Below, piece by piece: positions 16,754 through 26,601 of a stretch of 64,000 nt of DNA (positions within the stretch are counted from its first letter, which is position 1; the number at the start of each line of letters is the position of its first letter). The stretch comes from Acetobacteraceae bacterium (lineage in GTDB: Bacteria; Pseudomonadota; Alphaproteobacteria; Acetobacterales; Acetobacteraceae): positions 27,435 to 91,434 of the forward strand of contig PLSD01000066.1 in the NCBI GenBank assembly GCA_003164135.1, given 5' to 3'. Below the pieces are notes generated by a model that saw nothing but the letters and a program-made list of their open reading frames with translations, was not told the origin of the DNA and searched no databases. The translations under genes were made by a program, and so were the position numbers.

Positions 16754-19165
16754 GTGCTTGATTACAAGAAGAGCAGCAATATGAAAGTTCACGCTAAGAT
16801 TGAGAGCTTCGATAAGAAGAGCGGCTCTTGGTTTGAAGGGATTTTATTCAATAACAGGATTGTGTTCCTGTCGATATGTATTGCTATAACAATATTTTTG
16901 GGCATAAAATCTTTGGACGTGCGGATCAACGCCGATTTCAACGATACGATTCCAACACAGCAATCCTTCATCGTAAACTACCTGAAGCATTATGCCGATC
17001 TGCAATCTCAGGCGAACGCGGTGGAAATTTCAGTTACCGCCAAGGCCGGAACGATCATTGATCAGAATTATCTGGATACGCTAAAAGGGATCAGTGATAA
17101 GATCTATCTGCTTCCGGGTGTTGATCGTCCCTTCATGACATCACTATGGACGCCAAACACCCGGTGGATTGCGGTTACGGCTGATGGCCTGGATAGCGGT
17201 CCGGTGATCGGCGACACGTACGACGCATCCCCCAAGCAGCTTGAAATTGTGCGGCAGAATATCCTCAAGACCGGCGAAGTCGGCAAGCTCGTGTCTGACG
17301 ATTTCAAATCAAGCATGATCTATGTGCCGTTGCTTGAAATAAATAATATGACTGGCAAACCGCTTGACTACGGCGACCTCTCGCGGCGGCTGAATGTGAT
17401 CAGAGACCAGTACGATTCTCAGGGCGTGACATTGCATATCATCGGCTTCACGATGGTGGTGGGTGACATGATCAATGGAATCAACGAAGTACTGATGTTC
17501 TTCGGCGTTTCTATTTTGATCGCTACGGCGTTTTTGTATTGGTACACGCGCTGTGTCCGCAGTACCTTGCTGGTGGTCTTCGCCTCTCTGACGGCCGTGG
17601 TTTGGCAGATGGGCATTTTGTCCCTTCTCGGTTACGATCTGACGCCATATTCAGTTCTGGTGCCATTTCTCGTTTTTGCGATTGGCATGAGCCATGGCGC
17701 CCAAAAAATGAACGGCGTCATGCAGGATATTGGCCGCGGAACGCATCCACTTGTCGCGGCACGCTACACGTTTCGGCGCTTGTTCCTTGCAGGTTTTGCG
17801 GCACTTGTTTGCGATGTCACAAGCTTTGCGGTGCTGATGACGATCCAGATCGTCGCCATCCGGCAGTTGGCGACCATCGCCAGCATAGGCGTTGGCATCT
17901 TGGTCATTACGAATCTGATGATGCTGCCCACCATGCTAAGCTACACTGGGGTAGACAAAAAGGCGGCCTTGCGGTCCTTGGCGAGCACGCCGGAACCGGG
18001 TGCGCCGCGTTCCAATAACCTTCTGTGGAATTTTTTAGACCTGTTTACAAGGCGCAACTATGCGATCGGCGCCATCGTATTCATGCTCGCTTTGGGGGCT
18101 TTTGGCTGGTACGTTGGCCGTGGGGTGCAGGTAGGGGACCTGGATAATGGTGCCCCGGAATTACGGCAAAACTCGCAATACAACCAAGATAACGCATTCA
18201 TCGTGAAGAATTTCACGACGGGAAGTGATACGTTTATCGTTCTGACAGACACCCCGGAACAGGGCTGCTTGAATTACGATGCGATGATCGCTTTGGGTGA
18301 GTTGCAGTGGCAACTCGATCAGCTTCCGGTGGTGCAATCGACAAATTCGCTCGCATCATTTGCCGAATACGGTTCGATGCTAATGACGGAAAATGCGCCC
18401 AAATGGTTTGGTGTTGAGCCCAATCAGCCGATGCTCGATAGTCTCAATGGCGGTTTGCCAGCGAACCTGAGTAATTTCACCTGCTCCTTTGCTCCTCTGT
18501 ATATTTCCTTACGCGATCACAAAGCGAAAACGCTTGATACAGTTGTTAACGTGGTTCAGAAATTCATCGACAATCCGAAGAACCATAGTCCTAATTTCAC
18601 GATGTCCCTCGCCGGCGGTAATGCTGGTATCGCGGCGGCGACCAATATCGTCATCAAGGAAGCCAACCAGAGCATGCTGTTCTTGGTCTACTTCGTGGTC
18701 ATCCTCTTCTGCCTGATCACGTTCCGTTCCTGGCGCGCCGTGATCTGCGCAGTGGTGCCGCTAACCATTACCTCGTTGCTGGCGCAGGCACTAATGGTCT
18801 GGCTCGGCATCGGCATCAAGGTTGCCACTCTGCCGGTGGTGGCGCTGGGTGTCGGTATCGGCGTTGATTATGCCTTGTATGTCCTCAGCATCATGCTGAA
18901 AAACCTGCGCGAAGGGGCGACATTATCCGATGCCTATCACCAGACACTGCTGTTCACCGGCCGCGTGGTGATCCTTACCGGCATTACACTGGCCACCGGC
19001 GTTGTCACCTGGATTTTTGCACCGATCAAATTCCAGGCCGACATGGGCTTGCTTCTCTCGTTCATGTTCTTGTGGAACATGTTCGGCGCCATGGTGCTGT
19101 TGCCATCACTGGCCTATTTCTTGCTGCCGCCACGTTTGTTCCGGAAAAAGATAACATCAGGCTAA
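16754..19165 (+). CDS. RND superfamily (MMPL-type) membrane transporter
   Basis: An 803-residue membrane protein with a GTG start behind AAAGGA. It has the duplicated RND layout: a transmembrane helix near residues 30-50, a periplasmic domain of about 190 residues, a helix bundle to about residue 400, a second single helix near 440, a second periplasmic domain, and a final bundle from about 640. Typical residues are FAIGMSHGAQKMN in the first bundle and VALGVGIGVDYALYVLS in the second, where Asp and Tyr would form the proton relay. MMPL-like members beside DUF1302/DUF1329 proteins are believed to move hydrophobic substrates through the envelope. Confidence 0.9.
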   Translation: MLDYKKSSNMKVHAKIESFDKKSGSWFEGILFNNRIVFLSICIAITIFLGIKSLDVRINADFNDTIPTQQSFIVNYLKHYADLQSQANAVEISVTAKAGTIIDQNYLDTLKGISDKIYLLPGVDRPFMTSLWTPNTRWIAVTADGLDSGPVIGDTYDASPKQLEIVRQNILKTGEVGKLVSDDFKSSMIYVPLLEINNMTGKPLDYGDLSRRLNVIRDQYDSQGVTLHIIGFTMVVGDMINGINEVLMFFGVSILIATAFLYWYTRCVRSTLLVVFASLTAVVWQMGILSLLGYDLTPYSVLVPFLVFAIGMSHGAQKMNGVMQDIGRGTHPLVAARYTFRRLFLAGFAALVCDVTSFAVLMTIQIVAIRQLATIASIGVGILVITNLMMLPTMLSYTGVDKKAALRSLASTPEPGAPRSNNLLWNFLDLFTRRNYAIGAIVFMLALGAFGWYVGRGVQVGDLDNGAPELRQNSQYNQDNAFIVKNFTTGSDTFIVLTDTPEQGCLNYDAMIALGELQWQLDQLPVVQSTNSLASFAEYGSMLMTENAPKWFGVEPNQPMLDSLNGGLPANLSNFTCSFAPLYISLRDHKAKTLDTVVNVVQKFIDNPKNHSPNFTMSLAGGNAGIAAATNIVIKEANQSMLFLVYFVVILFCLITFRSWRAVICAVVPLTITSLLAQALMVWLGIGIKVATLPVVALGVGIGVDYALYVLSIMLKNLREGATLSDAYHQTLLFTGRVVILTGITLATGVVTWIFAPIKFQADMGLLLSFMFLWNMFGAMVLLPSLAYFLLPPRLFRKKITSG

Positions 19166-19225
19166 ATCCGCCATCTTGGCTTGTGTGAGATGATTCATGC
19201 TGAACAATTAGGAGATTAGAACACC

Positions 19226-20896
19226 ATGGGGAATGAAGCCGGCGCCTGGGATGTCATTGTGGTTGGTTCGGGGGCGGCAGGATTATCCGCGGCGCTTTCC
19301 GCGGCGAAGCGTGGCTTAAAAGTTCTTGTCGTGGAAAAAACCCATTGGTTCGGTGGAACAACCGCGCTTTCAGGCGGTGGAATCTGGGTTCCTGGTAATC
19401 ATCACGCCACCGCCGCCGGCATCACGGATACGGTGGCGGCGGGTCGGCAATATATCCAATCCCTCGTGGGAGAAAAACTGCGCGGTGAGGTGCTGGATGC
19501 TTATCTGCAAGCAGGTCCGGAAATGCTGCAGTTTTACGAAGCCAACACCGAGGTTCGGTTCACCATCGCGGAGCATTCGCCCGATTGGCACCAGGACTTA
19601 CCTGGCGCTTCCATGGATGGCCGGTTGTTACGCCCACTTGAATACGACGCTAAAAAACTGAACGGGCTTTTCGCGCAACTGCGCATCCCCCGCGCGGAAT
19701 TCAACGCGCCGGGTGGTTTCATGATCGACCTGCCCGATTTGCCCCATCTGACCAACGCCAAATCCTCATTCAAATCCTTCCTCTACATGGCTAAACTCGG
19801 CGCCCGCTTCGGCTGGGACAAACTGCGCGGCCAGCCGCGTGGCACGCGCCTGACCATGGGCAACGCCCTGGCCGCCCGGCTGTTGAAATCCGCGCAGGAC
19901 GCTGGTGTTACCTTGTGGCGCGATACTTCCGTGTCACAGCTCATCGTTGGGGCGGACGGCGTCACAGGCATCCGCGTTGAGCGCAATGGCATTTCCGAGA
20001 CGCTGGCCGCCCACCGTGGCGTGGTCCTGGCCTCCGGCGGCTTCTCCGCCAACCAGCAACTTCGCCGCGCCTACATGCCATTTGCGGATCAACATGTGTC
20101 CACCACCGTGGAAAGTGCCACCGGCGATGGCATGAACATGGGTCTCGAAGCCGGCGCATCGCTGGATGATGAGAACTACGCCAACGGCGTCTGGTGCGTT
20201 GTCTCCACCGCGAAAAAAGAGGACGGCACAACAGCGCTCTATGCGCATCTCATCGACATGTCCAAACCAGGCTGCATCGCGGTTGACCGTCAGGGCAAAC
20301 GCTTCGGCAACGAAGCCTCGCAGACATTTGTTGACGACATGCACCGCACCGGGAACGTACCGTCACACATCATTGCCGACTCGCGGTTCGTTAAAGCGTA
20401 TGGCTTGGGTCTGGTGTATCCCGGCGCCATGGGCCTGCAAAAGCTGCTCAAGTCCGGCTACATCGTAGAGGCGCCCACCCTTGAGGAACTCGCCACCAAA
20501 ATCGGCGTCGATCCCGTGGGGCTCGCCGCAACTGCGGCGCGCATGAACGAGTTCGCCAAAACCGGGAAAGATCTGGATTTCAACAAGGGAGAGTCGGTGC
20601 TCGACCGCGATCTAGGCGACCCGGCGCATGGGCCCAATCCCTGCCTTGGCACCGTGGAAAAGGGGCCGTTCTACGCCGTGCAGATCACCTCTGGTGACGG
20701 CTCCACAACGGTCGGCCTGCGGATCAACGGTAAGGCCCAAGTCCTCGGCCAGAACGGTGAGCCGGTCAAAGGCCTGTACGCGGCGGGGCTGGACGCCAAC
20801 TCCATTTGGCGTGGCAAGGCGCCAGCCCATGGCTGCAACGTCGGACCGGCGATCACCCTGGGCTACATCGCAGGGCGCAGTCTGAGCGCGGGTTAG
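19226..20896 (+). CDS. FAD-binding dehydrogenase, 3-oxosteroid 1-dehydrogenase (KstD)-like
   Basis: A 556-residue flavoprotein of the succinate dehydrogenase/fumarate reductase flavoprotein superfamily. The dinucleotide motif is DVIVVGSGAAGLSAALSAA near residues 9-27, ending with the acidic residue in VVEK, followed by GGTTALSGGGIWVPGN. The C-terminal region GPFYAVQITSGDGSTTVGL keeps the tyrosine that in KstD helps abstract a hydride-adjacent proton, and GLYAAGLDANSIWRGKAPAHGCNVGPAITLGYIAGR closes the FAD site. It could introduce a double bond next to a ring ketone. It follows the transporter by 60 bp and is ended by a strong terminator. Ring-desaturase activity is inferred; other enoate or keto substrates remain possible. 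Confidence 0.8.
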   Translation: MGNEAGAWDVIVVGSGAAGLSAALSAAKRGLKVLVVEKTHWFGGTTALSGGGIWVPGNHHATAAGITDTVAAGRQYIQSLVGEKLRGEVLDAYLQAGPEMLQFYEANTEVRFTIAEHSPDWHQDLPGASMDGRLLRPLEYDAKKLNGLFAQLRIPRAEFNAPGGFMIDLPDLPHLTNAKSSFKSFLYMAKLGARFGWDKLRGQPRGTRLTMGNALAARLLKSAQDAGVTLWRDTSVSQLIVGADGVTGIRVERNGISETLAAHRGVVLASGGFSANQQLRRAYMPFADQHVSTTVESATGDGMNMGLEAGASLDDENYANGVWCVVSTAKKEDGTTALYAHLIDMSKPGCIAVDRQGKRFGNEASQTFVDDMHRTGNVPSHIIADSRFVKAYGLGLVYPGAMGLQKLLKSGYIVEAPTLEELATKIGVDPVGLAATAARMNEFAKTGKDLDFNKGESVLDRDLGDPAHGPNPCLGTVEKGPFYAVQITSGDGSTTVGLRINGKAQVLGQNGEPVKGLYAAGLDANSIWRGKAPAHGCNVGPAITLGYIAGRSLSAG

Positions 20897-20908
20897 TCCG
20901 CACCAAAC

Positions 20909-20948
20909 AAAAAGGCCGGAGCGGTTACCAAACCGCTCCGGCCTTTTT
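20909..20948. terminator. Bidirectional intrinsic terminator
   Basis: AAAAAGGCCGGAGCGGTT and its exact complement AACCGCTCCGGCCTTTTT surround the loop ACCA, giving an 18-bp perfect stem with A-run and T-run ends. It begins 13 bp after the KstD-like stop and separates the envelope/desaturase unit from the beta-oxidation operon. Confidence 0.93.
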
Positions 20949-21117
20949 GCGTCTGGTTTCCTTGGCCATTTTCAGCGTACTGGCGAGTGGTTGTGACGTC
21001 CTGTCGCCCGATAGGTTAAGGTTTGGCGGGCCGGAATAGTTTGCCCGGCATACAGGCGGGATACCGTGCAACCCGATTTCGGGGGTACGGGTGTGCCGTG
21101 TTCATCTGGAGATCGAT

Positions 21118-22326
21118 GTGGCAGAAGCTTTTATTTACGATCATGTTCGCACGCCGCGCGGTAAAGGGCGCTCCGACGGGTCGTTGCATGAGATTCCGGC
21201 AATTGAGTTGGCAACGCAGGTACTCGCAGCCCTGCGCGACCGCAACGGGCTGGACACGAGCTTGCTTGATGACGTGATTCTGGGCTGCGCACAGCCCGTG
21301 GGCGAGCAGGGTGGCAATATCGCCCGCGGCGCCGTGGTCAACGCCGGCTACGCGCATGTCGTACCCGGCCAGCAAATTCACCGCTTCTGCGCCTCTGGGC
21401 TGGAGGCGGTGAATACCGCCGCCGCCCTGGTCATGTCCGGCCAGGCAAACGCCGTCATCGGCGGCGGTATCGAGTGCATGTCACGCACCTTCATGGGCGC
21501 GGACAGCGGCGGCTGGTGTGCCGACCCCGGCGTTGCCTACCGCAACTACTACGCGCCGCAGGGCATAGGCGCGGATATGATCGCCACGCTAGATGGCTTC
21601 AGCCGCACGGATGTCGACGCCTACGCGGTGCAGAGCCAGCAACGCGCCGCGGAGGCCTGGAAGGCCGGGCGCTTCAAGAAGTCGATCCTTCCCGTCCACG
21701 ACGTACTGGGCGAAATCCTGCTGGACCATGACGAACACATGCGCCCCGGCACCACGCTGGAGACCCTGAGCGCGCTAAAAGCCTCGTTCGAGGGCATGGG
21801 CGTGAAAGGTGGTTTTGACGCCGTCGCGCTGGAACGCTACCCGGAAATGGAAGCCGTCCACCACGTCCACCACGGCGGCAATTCCAGCGGCATCGTCGAT
21901 GGCTCAGCCGGCGTGTTGGTTGGCAGCGCCGAATTCGGCAAGGCTGCGGGCCTCAAGCCGCGCGGGCGCATCAAGGGCTTTGCCTCTATCGGCAGCGAGC
22001 CGACGATCATGCTCACCGCTCCGGCGGACGTGACCAACAAGCTGTTCAAGCGCCTTGGCATGACCAAAAAGGACATCGACCTGTTCGAAATCAACGAAGC
22101 CTTCGCGGCAGTGGTCATGCGCTTCATGCGCGCCATCGGCCTCGACCCCGCGATCGTGAACGTGAACGGCGGGGCGATCGCCATGGGCCACCCGCTGGGT
22201 GCCACGGGCGCAATGATCCTGGGAACCGTGCTCGACGAGCTGGAGCGCCGCGATCTCGAAACCGGCCTGATCACGCTTTGCGTGGGCAACGGCATGGGGA
22301 CGGCAACAATCATCGAGCGCATCTAA
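21118..22326 (+). CDS. Thiolase (acetyl-CoA acyltransferase)
   Basis: With the GTG at 21,118 behind TGGAGA, the product is 402 residues beginning MAEAFIYDHVRTPRGKG, the usual thiolase N-terminus. The nucleophilic Cys91 is in HRFCASGLEAVN, His358 is in GGAIAMGHPLGATGA and Cys388 is in LCVGNGMG, so the full Cys-His-Cys set is present. It would cleave a 3-oxoacyl-CoA to a shortened acyl-CoA and acetyl- or propionyl-CoA. It heads a tight operon with FadB-like and acyl-CoA dehydrogenase genes. The insertion after GIECMSRTFMGADSGGW is ordinary for degradative thiolases. Confidence 0.93.
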   Translation: MAEAFIYDHVRTPRGKGRSDGSLHEIPAIELATQVLAALRDRNGLDTSLLDDVILGCAQPVGEQGGNIARGAVVNAGYAHVVPGQQIHRFCASGLEAVNTAAALVMSGQANAVIGGGIECMSRTFMGADSGGWCADPGVAYRNYYAPQGIGADMIATLDGFSRTDVDAYAVQSQQRAAEAWKAGRFKKSILPVHDVLGEILLDHDEHMRPGTTLETLSALKASFEGMGVKGGFDAVALERYPEMEAVHHVHHGGNSSGIVDGSAGVLVGSAEFGKAAGLKPRGRIKGFASIGSEPTIMLTAPADVTNKLFKRLGMTKKDIDLFEINEAFAAVVMRFMRAIGLDPAIVNVNGGAIAMGHPLGATGAMILGTVLDELERRDLETGLITLCVGNGMGTATIIERI

Positions 22327-22357
22327 GCAAGCGCGACCAGACTGGGACGAAGCAGTT

Positions 22358-24520
22358 ATGAAGCACATCCGGATTGACATCGACGCCGACGGCGTTGCTA
22401 CCCTCACGCTCGACAATGCCGATGAATCGGTAAACCTGGTCTCGCCGGTTTTCGTCGAGGAATTCACGGAAGCGGTGGAACAGCTAGCGCAGGATGCCAG
22501 CGTGACCGGCGTCATCGTCACCTCGGCGAAAAAGCTGTTCATGGCCGGCGCCGACCTCAAATTCCTGGTCGGCTGCTACGACAATGGCATGACCAAGGCC
22601 GAGGCGTATGCGTTCAGCCAGAAGGCGACCGCCATGCACCGCCGCATGGAAACCAGTGGCAAACCCTGGGTGGCGGCAATCAACGGCGCGGCGCTCGGCG
22701 GTGGGTATGAGCTTTGTCTCGCCTGCCATGGCCGCGTGATTGTCGATGACCCCAAGGCCGTGGTCGGCCTGCCAGAAGTGAAAGTCGGTCTGCTCCCCGG
22801 TTCCGGCGGCACGCAGCGCCTGGTGCGGCTGGTTGGTGTGGAACGCGGGCTGGACCTGCTGCTCGAAGGCACCAACATGGCTCCGGCGCAGGCGCTCGCG
22901 GCTGGTCTGGTGGATAAGGTCGTGCCCGCCGCCGAGCTGCTGAGTGCGGCAAAGCAATGGCTGGTGGAACACCCCGACCCGGTCCGGGTCTGGGACAAAA
23001 AGGGCTTTTCGCTGCCTGAAACAGTCGGCCTGCTCAACCCGGCGGCGGCGGGATTCTTCTCCTTCAAGGCGGCAAAGGCGACCACCATGGGCCGCAACTA
23101 CCCGGCACCCATAGCCATCACCTCTGCGGTGTTCGAAGGCGTGCAACTGCCGTTCGACCGCGCACTGAAAATTGAGTCCAAATATTTCGCACAGCTGCTC
23201 ACCAGCCCCGTGGCCCGCAACATCATCCGCACCAATTTCATCAACAAGGGCGCGGCTGAACGTTTGGCCTACCGCCCGGCCAACGTGCCCAAGCTTACCG
23301 TGAAGAAGCTTGGCATTCTCGGCGCCGGCCTCATGGGCGCTGGCATCGCCAACGTGGCGGCGGGTGTCGGCATCGAGGTTGTGCTGCTCGATGGCACGGC
23401 CGAGCGCGCGGCGGCCGGCAAGGCGGCCATCGCGGCCAACCTTGCCAAGGATGTCGAGCGCAAGCGCCGCACCCAGGCATCGGTGGATGCCCTGCTCGCG
23501 CGCATCACCACCACGGATGACTACGCCCTGCTGGCGGGTGCCGATCTGGTGGTGGAAGCCGTGTTCGAGGACGTGAAAGTCAAAGCGGATGTAACCGCCA
23601 AGGCCGAGGCCGTGCTCCCCGCCACCGCGGTATTCGCCACCAATACCTCAACACTGCCGATCACGATCCTCTCCAAAGCCTCGATCCGGCCGGACAGTTT
23701 CATCGGCCTGCACTTCTTCTCGCCGGTTGAGCGCATGGCGCTGGTCGAAGTCATCATGGGCAAATCCACCAGCCCGGAAACCCTGGCGCACGGCCTGGAT
23801 TTCGTAGCCCAACTGCGCAAGACACCGATTGTAGTGAACGACAACCGCGGCTTTTACACCAGCCGCGTGTTCGCCACCTTCACCCATGAAGGCATGGCAA
23901 TGCTGGAGGAAGGCATCAGCCCGGCGCGCATTGAAAACGGCGCCCGTCAGGCCGGCATGGCCATCGGCCCGCTGGCGTTGCTCGACGAAGTGACGCTGGA
24001 TCTGCCCCTGAAAATCGTCGACCAGGCCATTGCCGACCTGGGCAGCAGCTACGAGCCACCGGTCGGCACCGACGTCCTGCGCCGGATGATCCACGAGGCA
24101 AAGCGCTCCAGCCGCAAGGCCGGCGGCGGCTTCTACGAATACCCTGCCGGCGGCAAGAAGCACATCTGGCCCGGGTTGGAAAAAATCTTCCCGCTCGCCG
24201 CCGAGCAACCCTCGATCGAGGAGATCAAAAACCGCTTCCTCTGCGTGCAGGCGATCGAGACGGCCCGCTGCCTGGAGGAAAACGTATTGATGCGTGCCGA
24301 GGATGGTGACATCGGCTCGGTCCTTGGCTGGAACTTCCCGATCTGGACTGGTGGCACCCTGTCCTACATCGACACCGTTGGCCTGGAGAGCTTTGTGAAG
24401 ACCTGCGACGATCTGGCTGACAAGCACGGCAAGCGCTTCCGCCCCTCCGCCTGGCTGCGCCAGCGCGCGGCGGCGGGCCAGCAGTTTCTCACCGAAACCA
24501 AAAACCCGGCGGCGGCATAA
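22358..24520 (+). CDS. FadB/FadJ-like enoyl-CoA hydratase/3-hydroxyacyl-CoA dehydrogenase
   Basis: A 720-residue two-function beta-oxidation enzyme. The N-terminal hydratase domain has the oxyanion loop FMAGADLKFL and both catalytic glutamates, Glu118 (GGGYELCLACH) and Glu140 (GLPEVKVGLLPGSGGTQR). The NAD-binding domain starts at GAGLMGAGIA (residues 322-331) and the dehydrogenase histidine lies in GLHFFSPVERMALVEV. Its length matches the family. It starts 31 bp after the thiolase and 2 bp before the acyl-CoA dehydrogenase, so the three core beta-oxidation steps are made together. The copy is presumably specialised for the pathway intermediate, not for ordinary fatty acids; that is inferred from location. 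Confidence 0.93.
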   Translation: MKHIRIDIDADGVATLTLDNADESVNLVSPVFVEEFTEAVEQLAQDASVTGVIVTSAKKLFMAGADLKFLVGCYDNGMTKAEAYAFSQKATAMHRRMETSGKPWVAAINGAALGGGYELCLACHGRVIVDDPKAVVGLPEVKVGLLPGSGGTQRLVRLVGVERGLDLLLEGTNMAPAQALAAGLVDKVVPAAELLSAAKQWLVEHPDPVRVWDKKGFSLPETVGLLNPAAAGFFSFKAAKATTMGRNYPAPIAITSAVFEGVQLPFDRALKIESKYFAQLLTSPVARNIIRTNFINKGAAERLAYRPANVPKLTVKKLGILGAGLMGAGIANVAAGVGIEVVLLDGTAERAAAGKAAIAANLAKDVERKRRTQASVDALLARITTTDDYALLAGADLVVEAVFEDVKVKADVTAKAEAVLPATAVFATNTSTLPITILSKASIRPDSFIGLHFFSPVERMALVEVIMGKSTSPETLAHGLDFVAQLRKTPIVVNDNRGFYTSRVFATFTHEGMAMLEEGISPARIENGARQAGMAIGPLALLDEVTLDLPLKIVDQAIADLGSSYEPPVGTDVLRRMIHEAKRSSRKAGGGFYEYPAGGKKHIWPGLEKIFPLAAEQPSIEEIKNRFLCVQAIETARCLEENVLMRAEDGDIGSVLGWNFPIWTGGTLSYIDTVGLESFVKTCDDLADKHGKRFRPSAWLRQRAAAGQQFLTETKNPAAA

Positions 24521-24522
24521 CC

Positions 24523-25683
24523 ATGGCCATGCAACGGCTCATTTTCGACTCGGATCACGACATGTTCCGCGACCAGGTCCGGCGCTTCTTCCAGAAGGAA
24601 ATCGCCCCGCACGGCGAGGCATGGCGCGAGCGCGGCTATGTCGACCGCGAGGCATTCCTCAAAGCTGGCGAGCAGGGCTACTTGCTGATGTACGCCGACC
24701 CAGAATACGGCGGGGCAGGGGTTGCGGATTTCCGCTACGAGCAGATCGTCTACGAGGAAAACGTCCGCCACGGTGAAATCGGTTTCTACATCAACCTGCA
24801 TTCCGGCCTGGTCGGGCCCTACCTGAACAAGCTCGGCACACCCGAGCAGAAGGCGCGCTTCCTCCCCGGCTGTATTTCGGGCGAAACCATCCTGGCCGTC
24901 GCCATGACGGAACCGGGCACGGGCAGCGATCTGGCGGGCATGAAAACCCGCGCCGAGGACAAAGGCGACCACTGGGTTCTCAACGGCTCCAAAACCTACA
25001 TCTCGAACGGCTACCTCGCAGACCTCGTCGTGGTCGCCGCCCGCACCTCGGCGGAAAAGCACGGCATCGGCCTGTTCCTGGTCGAGCGCGGCATGAAGGG
25101 CTTTGAGCGCGGCCGCCGCCTCTCCAAAATGGGGCTCTCGGCGCAGGACACCTCGGAACTGTTTTTCGAGGACGTGATCATCCCCAAGGAAAACGTGCTG
25201 GGCGACCCCACGTCAGGCTTCCGCAATCTGGCGCAGTTCCTGGCCGGTGAGCGCCTGATCGCCGGCATCGGCGCCATCGCGGCGGCGCAGGAGGCGTTCG
25301 ACATCACGCTCGACTACGTGATGCAGCGCAAAGCCTTCGGCAAACCCATCGGCACCTTCCAGAACAGCCGCTTCGTGATGGCGCAGCTGCGCTCGGAACT
25401 CGATGCCGTGCAGACTTTTATCGACCAGTGTGCGCTGCTTTATAATGACGCACGCCTGCCGTCAGAAGTCGCCGCTTCGGTGAAACTGCTGGCGACCGAA
25501 CTTGAAGGCAAGGTCATGGACGCCTGCGTGCAGCTGCACGGCGGCGCCGGCTATATGGATGAATACCGGATTTCGCGCATGTACACTGACGCGCGCGTCT
25601 CGCGCATTTTCGCGGGCACTTCGGAAATCATGAAAGAAATCATCGGACGCGGCCTCGGCCTCGACGAACGCAAGGTCAAATAA
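24523..25683 (+). CDS. Acyl-CoA dehydrogenase
   Basis: A 386-residue flavoenzyme with signatures AMTEPGTGSDLAGMKTRAE, YMQRKAFGKPIGTFQNSRF (as DYVMQRKAFGKP) and QLHGGAGYMDEYRISRMYTDARVSRIFAGTSEIM. In IFAGTSEIM the position of the medium-chain catalytic glutamate is alanine, so the base is likely on the helix used by long-chain and isovaleryl enzymes. The start follows the FadB-like stop by 2 bp. It would create the 2,3-double bond that the hydratase domain consumes, completing a beta-oxidation cassette with the two preceding genes. Confidence 0.92.
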   Translation: MAMQRLIFDSDHDMFRDQVRRFFQKEIAPHGEAWRERGYVDREAFLKAGEQGYLLMYADPEYGGAGVADFRYEQIVYEENVRHGEIGFYINLHSGLVGPYLNKLGTPEQKARFLPGCISGETILAVAMTEPGTGSDLAGMKTRAEDKGDHWVLNGSKTYISNGYLADLVVVAARTSAEKHGIGLFLVERGMKGFERGRRLSKMGLSAQDTSELFFEDVIIPKENVLGDPTSGFRNLAQFLAGERLIAGIGAIAAAQEAFDITLDYVMQRKAFGKPIGTFQNSRFVMAQLRSELDAVQTFIDQCALLYNDARLPSEVAASVKLLATELEGKVMDACVQLHGGAGYMDEYRISRMYTDARVSRIFAGTSEIMKEIIGRGLGLDERKVK

Positions 25684-25727
25684 TACCGGTTGTTTGCAAC
25701 AACTGCGATAATAGGAAGGATAAACAC

Positions 25728-26585
25728 ATGCGGTTCCTGCGATTTTCACAAAACGGGCGGCTCGGTCTGGCGGTTGCGCATAACGGCGCTTTCCACGGCC
25801 TGTTCGCGGGCGATGCCGGCTACCCGGGCGATCTGCCGGACCTGCTCGATGGCGGGCTGGAAGGCCTGAAGACCGCCGGCGCCGCGCTGGCGCAAGGCTC
25901 AAAAATCGATGAGGGCGCCATCACCTATCTGCCGCCGCTGCCCAACCCCGGCAAAATCATCTGCCTCGGACTCAACTACAAGGACCACGCCGCCGAAGGC
26001 GGGTTCGAGGTGCCGCCGTTCCCCACCGTGTTCGCCCGCTTCGCCTCGGGCCTGATCGGCCATGAAGCGCCGATCTTGCGCCCGAAAGTCTCCGACGCGC
26101 TGGATTTCGAAGGCGAAATGGTCGCCGTGATCGGCAAAAAGGGCCGCCATGTCTCCAAGGCAGACGCGCTCAGCCATGTCATCGGCTACTCCATTTTCAA
26201 CGACGGCTCGGTGCGGGACTACCAGCTGAAAACCCCGCAATGGACCGTCGGCAAGAACTTTGACGACACCGGCGCCTTCGGCCCGTATTTTGTCACCGCC
26301 GACGAACTGCCGCCCGGCGCTTCGGGCCTGAAGATCGAGACCCGCCTGAACGGCGAAGTCGTGCAGCACGCCTCCACCGCTGACATGGTGTTCGACGTGG
26401 AAAACACCATCGCGCTGCTCAGCACCGCCTTCGCCCTGTTGCCCGGCGATATTCTGGTCATGGGCACGCCCTCTGGCATCGGTGCCGCGCGTAAGCCGCC
26501 GCTGTGGATGAAGCCGGGCGATTTGTGCGAAATCGAAATTGAAAAGATCGGCATTCTGCGCAACAAGATCGTGCAAGAAGTCTAA
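25728..26585 (+). CDS. Fumarylacetoacetate hydrolase family protein
   Basis: A 285-residue FAH-fold protein behind the strong site AGGAAGGA. The C-terminal catalytic domain starts at GKIICLGLNYKDHAAE and contains DALDFEGEMVAVIGKKG, in which Glu-x-Glu and a later Asp (FNDGSVRDYQ) bind the divalent metal, and GDILVMGTPSGIG. Family members hydrolyse, hydrate or decarboxylate beta-diketo acids or enol acids, as in meta-cleavage pathways. Placement after beta-oxidation genes suggests cleavage of a ring-derived dioxo acid. A long hairpin separates it from the next gene. Confidence 0.9.
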   Translation: MRFLRFSQNGRLGLAVAHNGAFHGLFAGDAGYPGDLPDLLDGGLEGLKTAGAALAQGSKIDEGAITYLPPLPNPGKIICLGLNYKDHAAEGGFEVPPFPTVFARFASGLIGHEAPILRPKVSDALDFEGEMVAVIGKKGRHVSKADALSHVIGYSIFNDGSVRDYQLKTPQWTVGKNFDDTGAFGPYFVTADELPPGASGLKIETRLNGEVVQHASTADMVFDVENTIALLSTAFALLPGDILVMGTPSGIGAARKPPLWMKPGDLCEIEIEKIGILRNKIVQEV

Positions 26586-26601
26586 AGCTTTATATTTAAG
26601 C

